The translations under genes were made by a program, and so were the position numbers. Shown in pieces: positions 37,049 through 49,966 of a stretch of 64,000 bases of DNA; the stretch's first letter is position 1; each line of letters begins with the position of its first letter. The DNA is from Amaranthus tricolor (taxonomy: Eukaryota; Streptophyta; Magnoliopsida; Caryophyllales; Amaranthaceae), in assembly GCF_026212465.1 (NCBI RefSeq), contig NC_080052.1, forward strand, positions 11,466,166 through 11,530,165, in the 5' to 3' direction. Under the pieces are notes generated by a model. It was not told where the DNA came from, did not search any database, and worked only from the letters and a program-made list of their open reading frames with translations.

Positions 37049-37168
37049 AGGTGTGCAACACGAGGACTTCCCAGGAGGTCACCCATCCTATTACTACTCT
37101 CGCCCAAGCACGCTTAACTGCGGAGTTCTGATGGGATCCGGTGCATTAGTGCTGGTATGATCGCACCC
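37049..37168 (-). rRNA. 5S rRNA gene 55 (A117, C78A)
   Basis: Gamma, T10, with a private second change: residue 78 is A (plus-strand T at 37091), just before the C box. Relic 36724-36821. Confidence 0.96.
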
Positions 37169-37725
37169 GTTCATTCACCGTAACAATTTGTATACATGCG
37201 CATTGCCGACCAAAAAAAAAACCCAGAGCATTCCAAAGCTCGTAAACTCGCAACCGAGACCCCTCTTTCGAGCCTTCTTCTTCCAAAATACTGTTTTTCA
37301 CCCTCCCGGTATTGTCCCATTCCCAAAAGAGTCCGCCGTCTGTAAAAGCAAGGTGAACTCGCAACAAAAAAAAGACAAAATGTTTATGAAATCCGCGCAA
37401 CACTTGGAAATCAAGAGGCCATCCATGCCAGGCACGCTTCCGCGGGGAGTTCCGACGGGTCCGGTGCAATTTCCGCTTACACGAACGCACCGATGCACGC
37501 CTCTTTCGAACAATTCGTTCGTATGCGCATCGACCCGCGTCAACGGGTCCTTACATTCGAGTGCCCGTAAATTCGAGGTCGGGACCCGGTTGCGAGTTAT
37601 ATTTTTATAAATAAAATTACTTCCAAAGAGTATATTACTATAATCACAGAAATTCCTTTTGCTCAAGTGGAGCGGAAAGAATTCGCAAATGAAAACGATA
37701 AAAAAAAAAAAAAAAGAAGGGAAAA

Positions 37726-37845
37726 AGGGGTGCAACACGAGGACTTCACAGGAGGTCACCCATCCTAGTACTACTCTCGCCCAAGCACGCTTAACTGCGG
37801 AGTTCTGATGGGATCCGGTGCATTAGTGCTGGTATGATCGCACCC
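37726..37845 (-). rRNA. 5S rRNA gene 56, G98T variant
   Basis: Beta, T16; residue 98 is T instead of G (plus-strand A at 37748), at the 3' edge of the C box. Private to this unit. Relic 37395-37492. Confidence 0.96.
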
Positions 37846-38395
37846 GTTCATTCACCGTAACAATTTGTATACATGCGCATTGCCGAACAAAAAAAAACCC
37901 AGAGCATTCCAAAGCTCGTAAACTCGCAACCGAGACCCCTCTTTCGAGCCTTCTTCTTCCAAAATACTGTTTTTCACCCTCCCGGTATTGTCCCATTCCC
38001 AAAAGAGTCCGCCGTCTGTAAAAGCAAGGTGAACTCGCAACAAAAAAAAGACAAAATGTTTATGAAATCCGCGCAACACTTGGAAATCAAGAGGCCATCC
38101 ATGCCAGGCACGCTTCCGCGGGGAGTTCCGACGGGTCCGGTGCAATTTCCGCTTACACGAACGCACCGATGCACGCCTCTTTCGAACAATTCGTTCGTAT
38201 GCGCATCGACCCGCGTCAACTGGTCCTTAACTTCGAGTGCCCGTAAATTCGAGGTCGGGACCCGGTTGCGAGTTATATTTTTATAAATAAAATTACTTCC
38301 AAAGAGTATATTACTATAATCACCGAAATTCCTTTTGCTCAAGTGGAGCGGAAAGAATTCGCAAATGAAAACGATAAAAAAAAAAGAAGGGAAAA

Positions 38396-38515
38396 AGGAA
38401 TGCAACACGAGGACTTCCCAGGAGGTCACCCATCCTAGTACTACTCTCGCCCAAGCACGCTTAACTGCGGAGTTCTGATGGGATCCGGTGCATTAGTGCT
38501 GGTATGATCGCACCC
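38396..38515 (-). rRNA. 5S rRNA gene 57, T116 T117 variant
   Basis: Gamma-type spacer (T10, with a private CCTTAAC), but the gene end reads GCATTCC: C116 and C117 are both T (38400, 38399). Helix I would have G3-U116 and G2-U117 wobble pairs instead of the gamma G-A mismatch. Relic 38071-38168. Confidence 0.96.
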
Positions 38516-39065
38516 GTTCATTCACCGTAACAATTTGTATACATGCGCATTGCCGAACAAAAAAAAACCCAGAGCATTCCAAAGCTCGTAAACTCGCAAC
38601 CGAGACCCCTCTTTCGAGCCTTCTTCTTCCAAAATACTGTTTTTCACCCTCCCGGTATTGTCCCATTCCCAAAAGAGTCCGCCGTCTGTAAAAGCAAGGT
38701 GAACTCGCAACAAAAAAAAGACAAAATGTTTATGAAATCCGCGCAACACTTGGAAATCAAGAGGCCATCCATGCCAGGCACGCTTCCGCGGGGAGTTCCG
38801 ACGGGTCCGGTGCAATTTCCGCTTACACGAACGCACCGATGCACGCCTCTTTCGAACAATTCGTTCGTATGCGCATCGACCCGCGTCAACTGGTCCTTAC
38901 CTTCGAGTGCCCGTAAATTCGAGGTCGGGACCCGGTTGCGAGTTATATTTTTATAAATAAAATTACTTCCAAAGAGTATATTACTATAATCACCGAAATT
39001 CCTTTTGCTCAAGTGGAGCGGAAAGAATTCGCAAATGAAAACGATAAAAAAAAAAGAAGGGAAAA

Positions 39066-39185
39066 AGGTGTGCAACACGAGGACTTCCCAGGAGGTCACC
39101 CATCCTAGTACTACTCTCGCCCAAGCACGCTTAACTGCGGAGTTCTGATGGGATCCGGTGCATTAGTGCTGGTATGATCGCACCC
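39066..39185 (-). rRNA. 5S rRNA gene 58 (A117)
   Basis: Gamma, T10. Relic 38741-38838. Confidence 0.96.
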
Positions 39186-39742
39186 GTTCATTCACCGTAA
39201 CAATTTGTATACATGCGCATTGCCGACCAAAAAAAAAACCCAGAGCATTCCAAAGCTCGTAAACTCGCAACCGAGACCCCTCTTTCGAGCCTTCTTCTTC
39301 CAAAATACTGTTTTTCACCCTCCCGGTATTGTCCCATTCCCAAAAGAGTCCGCCGTCTGTAAAAGCAAGGTGAACTCGCAACAAAAAAAAGACAAAATGT
39401 TTATGAAATCCGCGCAACACTTGGAAATCAAGAGGCCATCCATGCCAGGCACGCTTCCGCGGGGAGTTCCGACGGGTCCGGTGCAATTTCCGCTTACACG
39501 AACGCACCGATGCACGCCTCTTTCGAACAATTCGTTCGTATGCGCATCGACCCGCGTCAACGGGTCCTTACATTCGAGTGCCCGTAAATTCGAGGTCGGG
39601 ACCCGGTTGCGAGTTATATTTTTATAAATAAAATTACTTCCAAAGAGTATATTACTATAATCACCGAAATTCCTTTTGCTCAAGTGGAGCGGAAAGAATT
39701 CGCAAATGAAAACGATAAAAAAAAAAAAAAAAGAAGGGAAAA

Positions 39743-39862
39743 AGGGGTGCAACACGAGGACTTCCCAGGAGGTCACCCATCCTAGTACTACTCTCGCCCA
39801 AGCACGCTTAACTGCGGAGTTCTGATGGGATCCGGTGCATTAGTGCTGGTATGATCGCACCC
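39743..39862 (-). rRNA. 5S rRNA gene 59
   Basis: Beta relic flank (TACATTCG), T16 and canonical gene, but CCGAAATTCC in between, as in units 62 and 68. Relic 39412-39509. Confidence 0.97.
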
Positions 39863-40412
39863 GTTCATTCACCGTAACAATTTGTATACATGCGCATTGC
39901 CGAACAAAAAAAAACCCAGAGCATTCCAAAGCTCGTAAACTCGCAACCGAGACCCCTCTTTCGAGCCTTCTTCTTCCAAAATACTGTTTTTCACCCTCCC
40001 GGTATTGTCCCATTCCCAAAAGAGTCCGCCGTCTGTAAAAGCAAGGTGAACTCGCAACAAAAAAAAGACAAAATGTTTATGAAATCCGCGCAACACTTGG
40101 AAATCAAGAGGCCATCCATGCCAGGCACGCTTCCGCGGGGAGTTCCGACGGGTCCGGTGCAATTTCCGCTTACACGAACGCACCGATGCACGCCTCTTTC
40201 GAACAATTCGTTCGTATGCGCATCGACCCGCGTCAACTGGTCCTTACCTTCGAGTGCCCGTAAATTCGAGGTCGGGACCCGGTTGCGAGTTATATTTTTA
40301 TAAATAAAATTACTTCCAAAGAGTATATTACTATAATCACCGAAATTCCTTTTGCTCAAGTGGAGCGGAAAGAATTCGCAAATGAAAACGATAAAAAAAA
40401 AAGAAGGGAAAA

Positions 40413-40532
40413 AGGTGTGCAACACGAGGACTTCCCAGGAGGTCACCCATCCTAGTACTACTCTCGCCCAAGCACGCTTAACTGCGGAGTTCTGATGGGA
40501 TCCGGTGCATTAGTGCTGGTATGATCGCACCC
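40413..40532 (-). rRNA. 5S rRNA gene 60 (A117)
   Basis: Gamma, T10. Relic 40088-40185. Confidence 0.96.
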
Positions 40533-41089
40533 GTTCATTCACCGTAACAATTTGTATACATGCGCATTGCCGACCAAAAAAAAAACCCAGAGCATTCCAA
40601 AGCTCGTAAACTCGCAACCGAGACCCCTCTTTCGAGCCTTCTTCTTCCAAAATACTGTTTTTCACCCTCCCGGTATTGTCCCATTCCCAAAAGAGTCCGC
40701 CGTCTGTAAAAGCAAGGTGAACTCGCAACAAAAAAAAGACAAAATGTTTATGAAATCCGCGCAACACTTGGAAATCAAGAGGCCATCCATGCCAGGCACG
40801 CTTCCGCGGGGAGTTCCGACGGGTCCGGTGCAATTTCCGCTTACACGAACGCACCGATGCACGCCTCTTTCGAACAATTCGTTCGTATGCGCATCGACCC
40901 GCGTCAACGGGTCCTTACATTCGAGTGCCCGTAAATTCGAGGTCGGGACCCGGTTGCGAGTTATATTTTTATAAATAAAATTACTTCCAAAGAGTATATT
41001 ACTATAATCACAGAAATTCCTTTTGCTCAAGTGGAGCGGAAAGAATTCGCAAATGAAAACGATAAAAAAAAAAAAAAAAGAAGGGAAAA

Positions 41090-41209
41090 AGGGGTGCAAC
41101 ACGAGGACTTCCCAGGAGGTCACCCATCCTAGTACTACTCTCGCCCAAGCACGCTTAACTGCGGAGTTCTGATGGGATCCGGTGCATTAGTGCTGGTATG
41201 ATCGCACCC
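41090..41209 (-). rRNA. 5S rRNA gene 61
   Basis: Beta, canonical, T16. Relic 40759-40856. Confidence 0.97.
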
Positions 41210-41765
41210 GTTCATTCACCGTAACAATTTGTATACATGCGCATTGCCGAACAAAAAAAAACCCAGAGCATTCCAAAGCTCGTAAACTCGCAACCGAGAC
41301 CCCTCTTTCGAGCCTTCTTCTTCCAAAATACTGTTTTTCACCCTCCCGGTATTGTCCCATTCCCAAAAGAGTCCGCCGTCTGTAAAAGCAAGGTGAACTC
41401 GCAACAAAAAAAAGACAAAATGTTTATGAAATCCGCGCAACACTTGGAAATCAAGAGGCCATCCATGCCAGGCACGCTTCCGCGGGGAGTTCCGACGGGT
41501 CCGGTGCAATTTCCGCTTACACGAACGCACCGATGCACGCCTCTTTCGAACAATTCGTTCGTATGCGCATCGACCCGCGTCAACGGGTCCTTACATTCGA
41601 GTGCCCGTAAATTCGAGGTCGGGACCCGGTTGCGAGTTATATTTTTATAAATAAAATTACTTCCAAAGAGTATATTACTATAATCACCGAAATTCCTTTT
41701 GCTCAAGTGGAGCGGAAAGAATTCGCAAATGAAAACGATAAAAAAAAAAAAAAAAGAAGGGAAAA

Positions 41766-41885
41766 AGGGGTGCAACACGAGGACTTCCCAGGAGGTCACC
41801 CATCCTAGTACTACTCTCGCCCAAGCACGCTTAACTGCGGAGTTCTGATGGGATCCGGTGCATTAGTGCTGGTATGATCGCACCC
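41766..41885 (-). rRNA. 5S rRNA gene 62
   Basis: Beta with CCGAAATTCC, canonical, T16. Opens the first copy of six-unit repeat 1. Relic 41435-41532. Confidence 0.97.
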
Positions 41886-42435
41886 GTTCATTCACCGTAA
41901 CAATTTGTATACATGCGCATTGCCGAACAAAAAAAAACCCAGAGCATTCCAAAGCTCGTAAACTCGCAACCGAGACCCCTCTTTCGAGCCTTCTTCTTCC
42001 AAAATACTGTTTTTCACCCTCCCGGTATTGTCCCATTCCCAAAAGAGTCCGCCGTCTGTAAAAGCAAGGTGAACTCGCAACAAAAAAAAGACAAAATGTT
42101 TATGAAATCCGCGCAACACTTGGAAATCAAGAGGCCATCCATGCCAGGCACGCTTCCGCGGGGAGTTCCGACGGGTCCGGTGCAATTTCCGCTTACACGA
42201 ACGCACCGATGCACGCCTCTTTCGAACAATTCGTTCGTATGCGCATCGACCCGCGTCAACTGGTCCTTACCTTCGAGTGCCCGTAAATTCGAGGTCGGGA
42301 CCCGGTTGCGAGTTATATTTTTATAAATAAAATTACTTCCAAAGAGTATATTACTATAATCACCGAAATTCCTTTTGCTCAAGTGGAGCGGAAAGAATTC
42401 GCAAATGAAAACGATAAAAAAAAAAGAAGGGAAAA

Positions 42436-42555
42436 AGGTGTGCAACACGAGGACTTCCCAGGAGGTCACCCATCCTAGTACTACTCTCGCCCAAGCACGC
42501 TTAACTGCGGAGTTCTGATGGGATCCGGTGCATTAGTGCTGGTATGATCGCACCC
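42436..42555 (-). rRNA. 5S rRNA gene 63 (A117)
   Basis: Gamma, T10. Relic 42111-42208. Confidence 0.96.
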
Positions 42556-43112
42556 GTTCATTCACCGTAACAATTTGTATACATGCGCATTGCCGACCAA
42601 AAAAAAAACCCAGAGCATTCCAAAGCTCGTAAACTCGCAACCGAGACCCCTCTTTCGAGCCTTCTTCTTCCAAAATACTGTTTTTCACCCTCCCGGTATT
42701 GTCCCATTCCCAAAAGAGTCCGCCGTCTGTAAAAGCAAGGTGAACTCGCAACAAAAAAAAGACAAAATGTTTATGAAATCCGCGCAACACTTGGAAATCA
42801 AGAGGCCATCCATGCCAGGCACGCTTCCGCGGGGAGTTCCGACGGGTCCGGTGCAATTTCCGCTTACACGAACGCACCGATGCACGCCTCTTTCGAACAA
42901 TTCGTTCGTATGCGCATCGACCCGCGTCAACGGGTCCTTACATTCGAGTGCCCGTAAATTCGAGGTCGGGACCCGGTTGCGAGTTATATTTTTATAAATA
43001 AAATTACTTCCAAAGAGTATATTACTATAATCACAGAAATTCCTTTTGCTCAAGTGGAGCGGAAAGAATTCGCAAATGAAAACGATAAAAAAAAAAAAAA
43101 AAGAAGGGAAAA

Positions 43113-43232
43113 AGGGGTGCAACACGAGGACTTCCCAGGAGGTCACCCATCCTAGTACTACTCTCGCCCAAGCACGCTTAACTGCGGAGTTCTGATGGGA
43201 TCCGGTGCATTAGTGCTGGTATGATCGCACCC
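43113..43232 (-). rRNA. 5S rRNA gene 64
   Basis: Beta, canonical, T16. Relic 42782-42879. Confidence 0.97.
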
Positions 43233-43782
43233 GTTCATTCACCGTAACAATTTGTATACATGCGCATTGCCGAACAAAAAAAAACCCAGAGCATTCCAAA
43301 GCTCGTAAACTCGCAACCGAGACCCCTCTTTCGAGCCTTCTTCTTCCAAAATACTGTTTTTCACCCTCCCGGTATTGTCCCATTCCCAAAAGAGTCCGCC
43401 GTCTGTAAAAGCAAGGTGAACTCGCAACAAAAAAAAGACAAAATGTTTATGAAATCCGCGCAACACTTGGAAATCAAGAGGCCATCCATGCCAGGCACGC
43501 TTCCGCGGGGAGTTCCGACGGGTCCGGTGCAATTTCCGCTTACACGAACGCACCGATGCACGCCTCTTTCGAACAATTCGTTCGTATGCGCATCGACCCG
43601 CGTCAACTGGTCCTTACCTTCGAGTGCCCGTAAATTCGAGGTCGGGACCCGGTTGCGAGTTATATTTTTATAAATAAAATTACTTCCAAAGAGTATATTA
43701 CTATAATCACCGAAATTCCTTTTGCTCAAGTGGAGCGGAAAGAATTCGCAAATGAAAACGATAAAAAAAAAAGAAGGGAAAA

Positions 43783-43902
43783 AGGTGTGCAACACGAGGA
43801 CTTCCCAGGAGGTCACCCATCCTAGTACTATTCTCGCCCAAGCACGCTTAACTGCGGAGTTCTGATGGGATCCGGTGCATTAGTGCTGGTATGATCGCAC
43901 CC
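43783..43902 (-). rRNA. 5S rRNA gene 65 (A117, G72A)
   Basis: Gamma, T10, with residue 72 A instead of G (plus-strand T at 43831) at the end of the intermediate element. Gene 71 is identical. Relic 43458-43555. Confidence 0.96.
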
Positions 43903-44459
43903 GTTCATTCACCGTAACAATTTGTATACATGCGCATTGCCGACCAAAAAAAAAACCCAGAGCATTCCAAAGCTCGTAAACTCGCAACCGAGACCCCTCT
44001 TTCGAGCCTTCTTCTTCCAAAATACTGTTTTTCACCCTCCCGGTATTGTCCCATTCCCAAAAGAGTCCGCCGTCTGTAAAAGCAAGGTGAACTCGCAACA
44101 AAAAAAAGACAAAATGTTTATGAAATCCGCGCAACACTTGGAAATCAAGAGGCCATCCATGCCAGGCACGCTTCCGCGGGGAGTTCCGACGGGTCCGGTG
44201 CAATTTCCGCTTACACGAACGCACCGATGCACGCCTCTTTCGAACAATTCGTTCGTATGCGCATCGACCCGCGTCAACGGGTCCTTACATTCGAGTGCCC
44301 GTAAATTCGAGGTCGGGACCCGGTTGCGAGTTATATTTTTATAAATAAAATTACTTCCAAAGAGTATATTACTATAATCACAGAAATTCCTTTTGCTCAA
44401 GTGGAGCGGAAAGAATTCGCAAATGAAAACGATAAAAAAAAAAAAAAAAGAAGGGAAAA

Positions 44460-44579
44460 AGGGGTGCAACACGAGGACTTCCCAGGAGGTCACCCATCCT
44501 AGTACTACTCTCGCCCAAGCACGTTTAACTGCGGAGTTCTGATGGGATCCGGTGCATTAGTGCTGGTATGATCGCACCC
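44460..44579 (-). rRNA. 5S rRNA gene 66, G56A variant
   Basis: Beta, T16; residue 56 is A (plus-strand T at 44524), in the A box. First of eight such genes. Relic 44129-44226. Confidence 0.96.
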
Positions 44580-45129
44580 GTTCATTCACCGTAACAATTT
44601 GTATACATGCGCATTGCCGAACAAAAAAAAACCCAGAGCATTCCAAAGCTCGTAAACTCGCAACCGAGACCCCTCTTTCGAGCCTTCTTCTTCCAAAATA
44701 CTGTTTTTCACCCTCCCGGTATTGTCCCATTCCCAAAAGAGTCCGCCGTCTGTAAAAGCAAGGTGAACTCGCAACAAAAAAAAGACAAAATGTTTATGAA
44801 ATCCGCGCAACACTTGGAAATCAAGAGGCCATCCATGCCAGGCACGCTTCCGCGGGGAGTTCCGACGGGTCCGGTGCAATTTCCGCTTACACGAACGCAC
44901 CGATGCACGCCTCTTTCGAACAATTCGTTCGTATGCGCATCGACCCGCGTCAACTGGTCCTTACCTTCGAGTGCCCGTAAATTCGAGGTCGGGACCCGGT
45001 TGCGAGTTATATTTTTATAAATAAAATTACTTCCAAAGAGTATATTACTATAATCACCGAAATTCCTTTTGCTCAAGTGGAGCGGAAAGAATTCGCAAAT
45101 GAAAACGATAAAAAAAAAAGAAGGGAAAA

Positions 45130-45249
45130 AGGTGTGCAACACGAGGACTTCCCAGGAGGTCACCCATCCTAGTACTACTCTCGCCCAAGCACGCTTAACT
45201 GCGGAGTTCTGATGGGATCCGGTGCATTAGTGCTGGTATGATCGCACCC
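45130..45249 (-). rRNA. 5S rRNA gene 67 (A117)
   Basis: Gamma, T10. Relic 44805-44902. Confidence 0.96.
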
Positions 45250-45805
45250 GTTCATTCACCGTAACAATTTGTATACATGCGCATTGCCGAACAAAAAAAA
45301 ACCCAGAGCATTCCAAAGCTCGTAAACTCGCAACCGAGACCCCTCTTTCGAGCCTTCTTCTTCCAAAATACTGTTTTTCACCCTCCCGGTATTGTCCCAT
45401 TCCCAAAAGAGTCCGCCGTCTGTAAAAGCAAGGTGAACTCGCAACAAAAAAAAGACAAAATGTTTATGAAATCCGCGCAACACTTGGAAATCAAGAGGCC
45501 ATCCATGCCAGGCACGCTTCCGCGGGGAGTTCCGACGGGTCCGGTGCAATTTCCGCTTACACGAACGCACCGATGCACGCCTCTTTCGAACAATTCGTTC
45601 GTATGCGCATCGACCCGCGTCAACGGGTCCTTACATTCGAGTGCCCGTAAATTCGAGGTCGGGACCCGGTTGCGAGTTATATTTTTATAAATAAAATTAC
45701 TTCCAAAGAGTATATTACTATAATCACCGAAATTCCTTTTGCTCAAGTGGAGCGGAAAGAATTCGCAAATGAAAACGATAAAAAAAAAAAAAAAAGAAGG
45801 GAAAA

Positions 45806-45925
45806 AGGGGTGCAACACGAGGACTTCCCAGGAGGTCACCCATCCTAGTACTACTCTCGCCCAAGCACGCTTAACTGCGGAGTTCTGATGGGATCCGGTG
45901 CATTAGTGCTGGTATGATCGCACCC
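45806..45925 (-). rRNA. 5S rRNA gene 68
   Basis: Beta with CCGAAATTCC, canonical, T16; counterpart of gene 62. Relic 45475-45572. Confidence 0.97.
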
Positions 45926-46475
45926 GTTCATTCACCGTAACAATTTGTATACATGCGCATTGCCGAACAAAAAAAAACCCAGAGCATTCCAAAGCTCGTA
46001 AACTCGCAACCGAGACCCCTCTTTCGAGCCTTCTTCTTCCAAAATACTGTTTTTCACCCTCCCGGTATTGTCCCATTCCCAAAAGAGTCCGCCGTCTGTA
46101 AAAGCAAGGTGAACTCGCAACAAAAAAAAGACAAAATGTTTATGAAATCCGCGCAACACTTGGAAATCAAGAGGCCATCCATGCCAGGCACGCTTCCGCG
46201 GGGAGTTCCGACGGGTCCGGTGCAATTTCCGCTTACACGAACGCACCGATGCACGCCTCTTTCGAACAATTCGTTCGTATGCGCATCGACCCGCGTCAAC
46301 TGGTCCTTACCTTCGAGTGCCCGTAAATTCGAGGTCGGGACCCGGTTGCGAGTTATATTTTTATAAATAAAATTACTTCCAAAGAGTATATTACTATAAT
46401 CACCGAAATTCCTTTTGCTCAAGTGGAGCGGAAAGAATTCGCAAATGAAAACGATAAAAAAAAAAGAAGGGAAAA

Positions 46476-46595
46476 AGGTGTGCAACACGAGGACTTCCCA
46501 GGAGGTCACCCATCCTAGTACTACTCTCGCCCAAGCACGCTTAACTGCGGAGTTCTGATGGGATCCGGTGCATTAGTGCTGGTATGATCGCACCC
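46476..46595 (-). rRNA. 5S rRNA gene 69 (A117)
   Basis: Gamma, T10. Relic 46151-46248. Confidence 0.96.
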
Positions 46596-47152
46596 GTTCA
46601 TTCACCGTAACAATTTGTATACATGCGCATTGCCGACCAAAAAAAAAACCCAGAGCATTCCAAAGCTCGTAAACTCGCAACCGAGACCCCTCTTTCGAGC
46701 CTTCTTCTTCCAAAATACTGTTTTTCACCCTCCCGGTATTGTCCCATTCCCAAAAGAGTCCGCCGTCTGTAAAAGCAAGGTGAACTCGCAACAAAAAAAA
46801 GACAAAATGTTTATGAAATCCGCGCAACACTTGGAAATCAAGAGGCCATCCATGCCAGGCACGCTTCCGCGGGGAGTTCCGACGGGTCCGGTGCAATTTC
46901 CGCTTACACGAACGCACCGATGCACGCCTCTTTCGAACAATTCGTTCGTATGCGCATCGACCCGCGTCAACGGGTCCTTACATTCGAGTGCCCGTAAATT
47001 CGAGGTCGGGACCCGGTTGCGAGTTATATTTTTATAAATAAAATTACTTCCAAAGAGTATATTACTATAATCACAGAAATTCCTTTTGCTCAAGTGGAGC
47101 GGAAAGAATTCGCAAATGAAAACGATAAAAAAAAAAAAAAAAGAAGGGAAAA

Positions 47153-47272
47153 AGGGGTGCAACACGAGGACTTCCCAGGAGGTCACCCATCCTAGTACTA
47201 CTCTCGCCCAAGCACGCTTAACTGCGGAGTTCTGATGGGATCCGGTGCATTAGTGCTGGTATGATCGCACCC
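47153..47272 (-). rRNA. 5S rRNA gene 70
   Basis: Beta, canonical, T16. Relic 46822-46919. Confidence 0.97.
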
Positions 47273-47822
47273 GTTCATTCACCGTAACAATTTGTATACA
47301 TGCGCATTGCCGAACAAAAAAAAACCCAGAGCATTCCAAAGCTCGTAAACTCGCAACCGAGACCCCTCTTTCGAGCCTTCTTCTTCCAAAATACTGTTTT
47401 TCACCCTCCCGGTATTGTCCCATTCCCAAAAGAGTCCGCCGTCTGTAAAAGCAAGGTGAACTCGCAACAAAAAAAAGACAAAATGTTTATGAAATCCGCG
47501 CAACACTTGGAAATCAAGAGGCCATCCATGCCAGGCACGCTTCCGCGGGGAGTTCCGACGGGTCCGGTGCAATTTCCGCTTACACGAACGCACCGATGCA
47601 CGCCTCTTTCGAACAATTCGTTCGTATGCGCATCGACCCGCGTCAACTGGTCCTTACCTTCGAGTGCCCGTAAATTCGAGGTCGGGACCCGGTTGCGAGT
47701 TATATTTTTATAAATAAAATTACTTCCAAAGAGTATATTACTATAATCACCGAAATTCCTTTTGCTCAAGTGGAGCGGAAAGAATTCGCAAATGAAAACG
47801 ATAAAAAAAAAAGAAGGGAAAA

Positions 47823-47942
47823 AGGTGTGCAACACGAGGACTTCCCAGGAGGTCACCCATCCTAGTACTATTCTCGCCCAAGCACGCTTAACTGCGGAGT
47901 TCTGATGGGATCCGGTGCATTAGTGCTGGTATGATCGCACCC
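47823..47942 (-). rRNA. 5S rRNA gene 71 (A117, G72A)
   Basis: Gamma, T10, residue 72 A (47871); counterpart of gene 65, 4,040 bp away. Relic 47498-47595. Confidence 0.96.
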
Positions 47943-48499
47943 GTTCATTCACCGTAACAATTTGTATACATGCGCATTGCCGACCAAAAAAAAAACCCAG
48001 AGCATTCCAAAGCTCGTAAACTCGCAACCGAGACCCCTCTTTCGAGCCTTCTTCTTCCAAAATACTGTTTTTCACCCTCCCGGTATTGTCCCATTCCCAA
48101 AAGAGTCCGCCGTCTGTAAAAGCAAGGTGAACTCGCAACAAAAAAAAGACAAAATGTTTATGAAATCCGCGCAACACTTGGAAATCAAGAGGCCATCCAT
48201 GCCAGGCACGCTTCCGCGGGGAGTTCCGACGGGTCCGGTGCAATTTCCGCTTACACGAACGCACCGATGCACGCCTCTTTCGAACAATTCGTTCGTATGC
48301 GCATCGACCCGCGTCAACGGGTCCTTACATTCGAGTGCCCGTAAATTCGAGGTCGGGACCCGGTTGCGAGTTATATTTTTATAAATAAAATTACTTCCAA
48401 AGAGTATATTACTATAATCACAGAAATTCCTTTTGCTCAAGTGGAGCGGAAAGAATTCGCAAATGAAAACGATAAAAAAAAAAAAAAAAGAAGGGAAAA

Positions 48500-48619
48500 A
48501 GGGGTGCAACACGAGGACTTCCCAGGAGGTCACCCATCCTAGTACTACTCTCGCCCAAGCACGTTTAACTGCGGAGTTCTGATGGGATCCGGTGCATTAG
48601 TGCTGGTATGATCGCACCC
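48500..48619 (-). rRNA. 5S rRNA gene 72, G56A variant
   Basis: Beta, T16, residue 56 A (48564). Relic 48169-48266. Confidence 0.96.
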
Positions 48620-49169
48620 GTTCATTCACCGTAACAATTTGTATACATGCGCATTGCCGAACAAAAAAAAACCCAGAGCATTCCAAAGCTCGTAAACTCG
48701 CAACCGAGACCCCTCTTTCGAGCCTTCTTCTTCCAAAATACTGTTTTTCACCCTCCCGGTATTGTCCCATTCCCAAAAGAGTCCGCCGTCTGTAAAAGCA
48801 AGGTGAACTCGCAACAAAAAAAAGACAAAATGTTTATGAAATCCGCGCAACACTTGGAAATCAAGAGGCCATCCATGCCAGGCACGCTTCCGCGGGGAGT
48901 TCCGACGGGTCCGGTGCAATTTCCGCTTACACGAACGCACCGATGCACGCCTCTTTCGAACAATTCGTTCGTATGCGCATCGACCCGCGTCAACTGGTCC
49001 TTACCTTCGAGTGCCCGTAAATTCGAGGTCGGGACCCGGTTGCGAGTTATATTTTTATAAATAAAATTACTTCCAAAGAGTATATTACTATAATCACCGA
49101 AATTCCTTTTGCTCAAGTGGAGCGGAAAGAATTCGCAAATGAAAACGATAAAAAAAAAAGAAGGGAAAA

Positions 49170-49289
49170 AGGTGTGCAACACGAGGACTTCCCAGGAGGT
49201 CACCCATCCTAGTACTACTCTCGCCCAAGCACGCTTAACTGCGGAGTTCTGATGGGATCCGGTGCATTAGTGCTGGTATGATCGCACCC
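49170..49289 (-). rRNA. 5S rRNA gene 73 (A117)
   Basis: Gamma, T10; last unit of six-unit repeat 1 and first of repeat 2. Relic 48845-48942. Confidence 0.96.
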
Positions 49290-49846
49290 GTTCATTCACC
49301 GTAACAATTTGTATACATGCGCATTGCCGACCAAAAAAAAAACCCAGAGCATTCCAAAGCTCGTAAACTCGCAACCGAGACCCCTCTTTCGAGCCTTCTT
49401 CTTCCAAAATACTGTTTTTCACCCTCCCGGTATTGTCCCATTCCCAAAAGAGTCCGCCGTCTGTAAAAGCAAGGTGAACTCGCAACAAAAAAAAGACAAA
49501 ATGTTTATGAAATCCGCGCAACACTTGGAAATCAAGAGGCCATCCATGCCAGGCACGCTTCCGCGGGGAGTTCCGACGGGTCCGGTGCAATTTCCGCTTA
49601 CACGAACGCACCGATGCACGCCTCTTTCGAACAATTCGTTCGTATGCGCATCGACCCGCGTCAACGGGTCCTTACATTCGAGTGCCCGTAAATTCGAGGT
49701 CGGGACCCGGTTGCGAGTTATATTTTTATAAATAAAATTACTTCCAAAGAGTATATTACTATAATCACAGAAATTCCTTTTGCTCAAGTGGAGCGGAAAG
49801 AATTCGCAAATGAAAACGATAAAAAAAAAAAAAAAAGAAGGGAAAA

Positions 49847-49966
49847 AGGGGTGCAACACGAGGACTTCCCAGGAGGTCACCCATCCTAGTACTACTCTCG
49901 CCCAAGCACGTTTAACTGCGGAGTTCTGATGGGATCCGGTGCATTAGTGCTGGTATGATCGCACCC
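49847..49966 (-). rRNA. 5S rRNA gene 74, G56A variant
   Basis: Beta, T16, residue 56 A (49911). Relic 49516-49613. Confidence 0.96.

Larger units (their letters stand above)
41210..49289 (-). repeat. Six-unit higher-order repeat 1, two copies of 4,040 bp
   Basis: Units 62-67 (41210-45249) and 68-73 (45250-49289) have the same order: beta with CCG, gamma, beta, gamma with G72A, beta with G56A, gamma. Corresponding gene ends differ by exactly 4,040 bp, for example 43902/47942 and 44579/48619. Confidence 0.93.
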
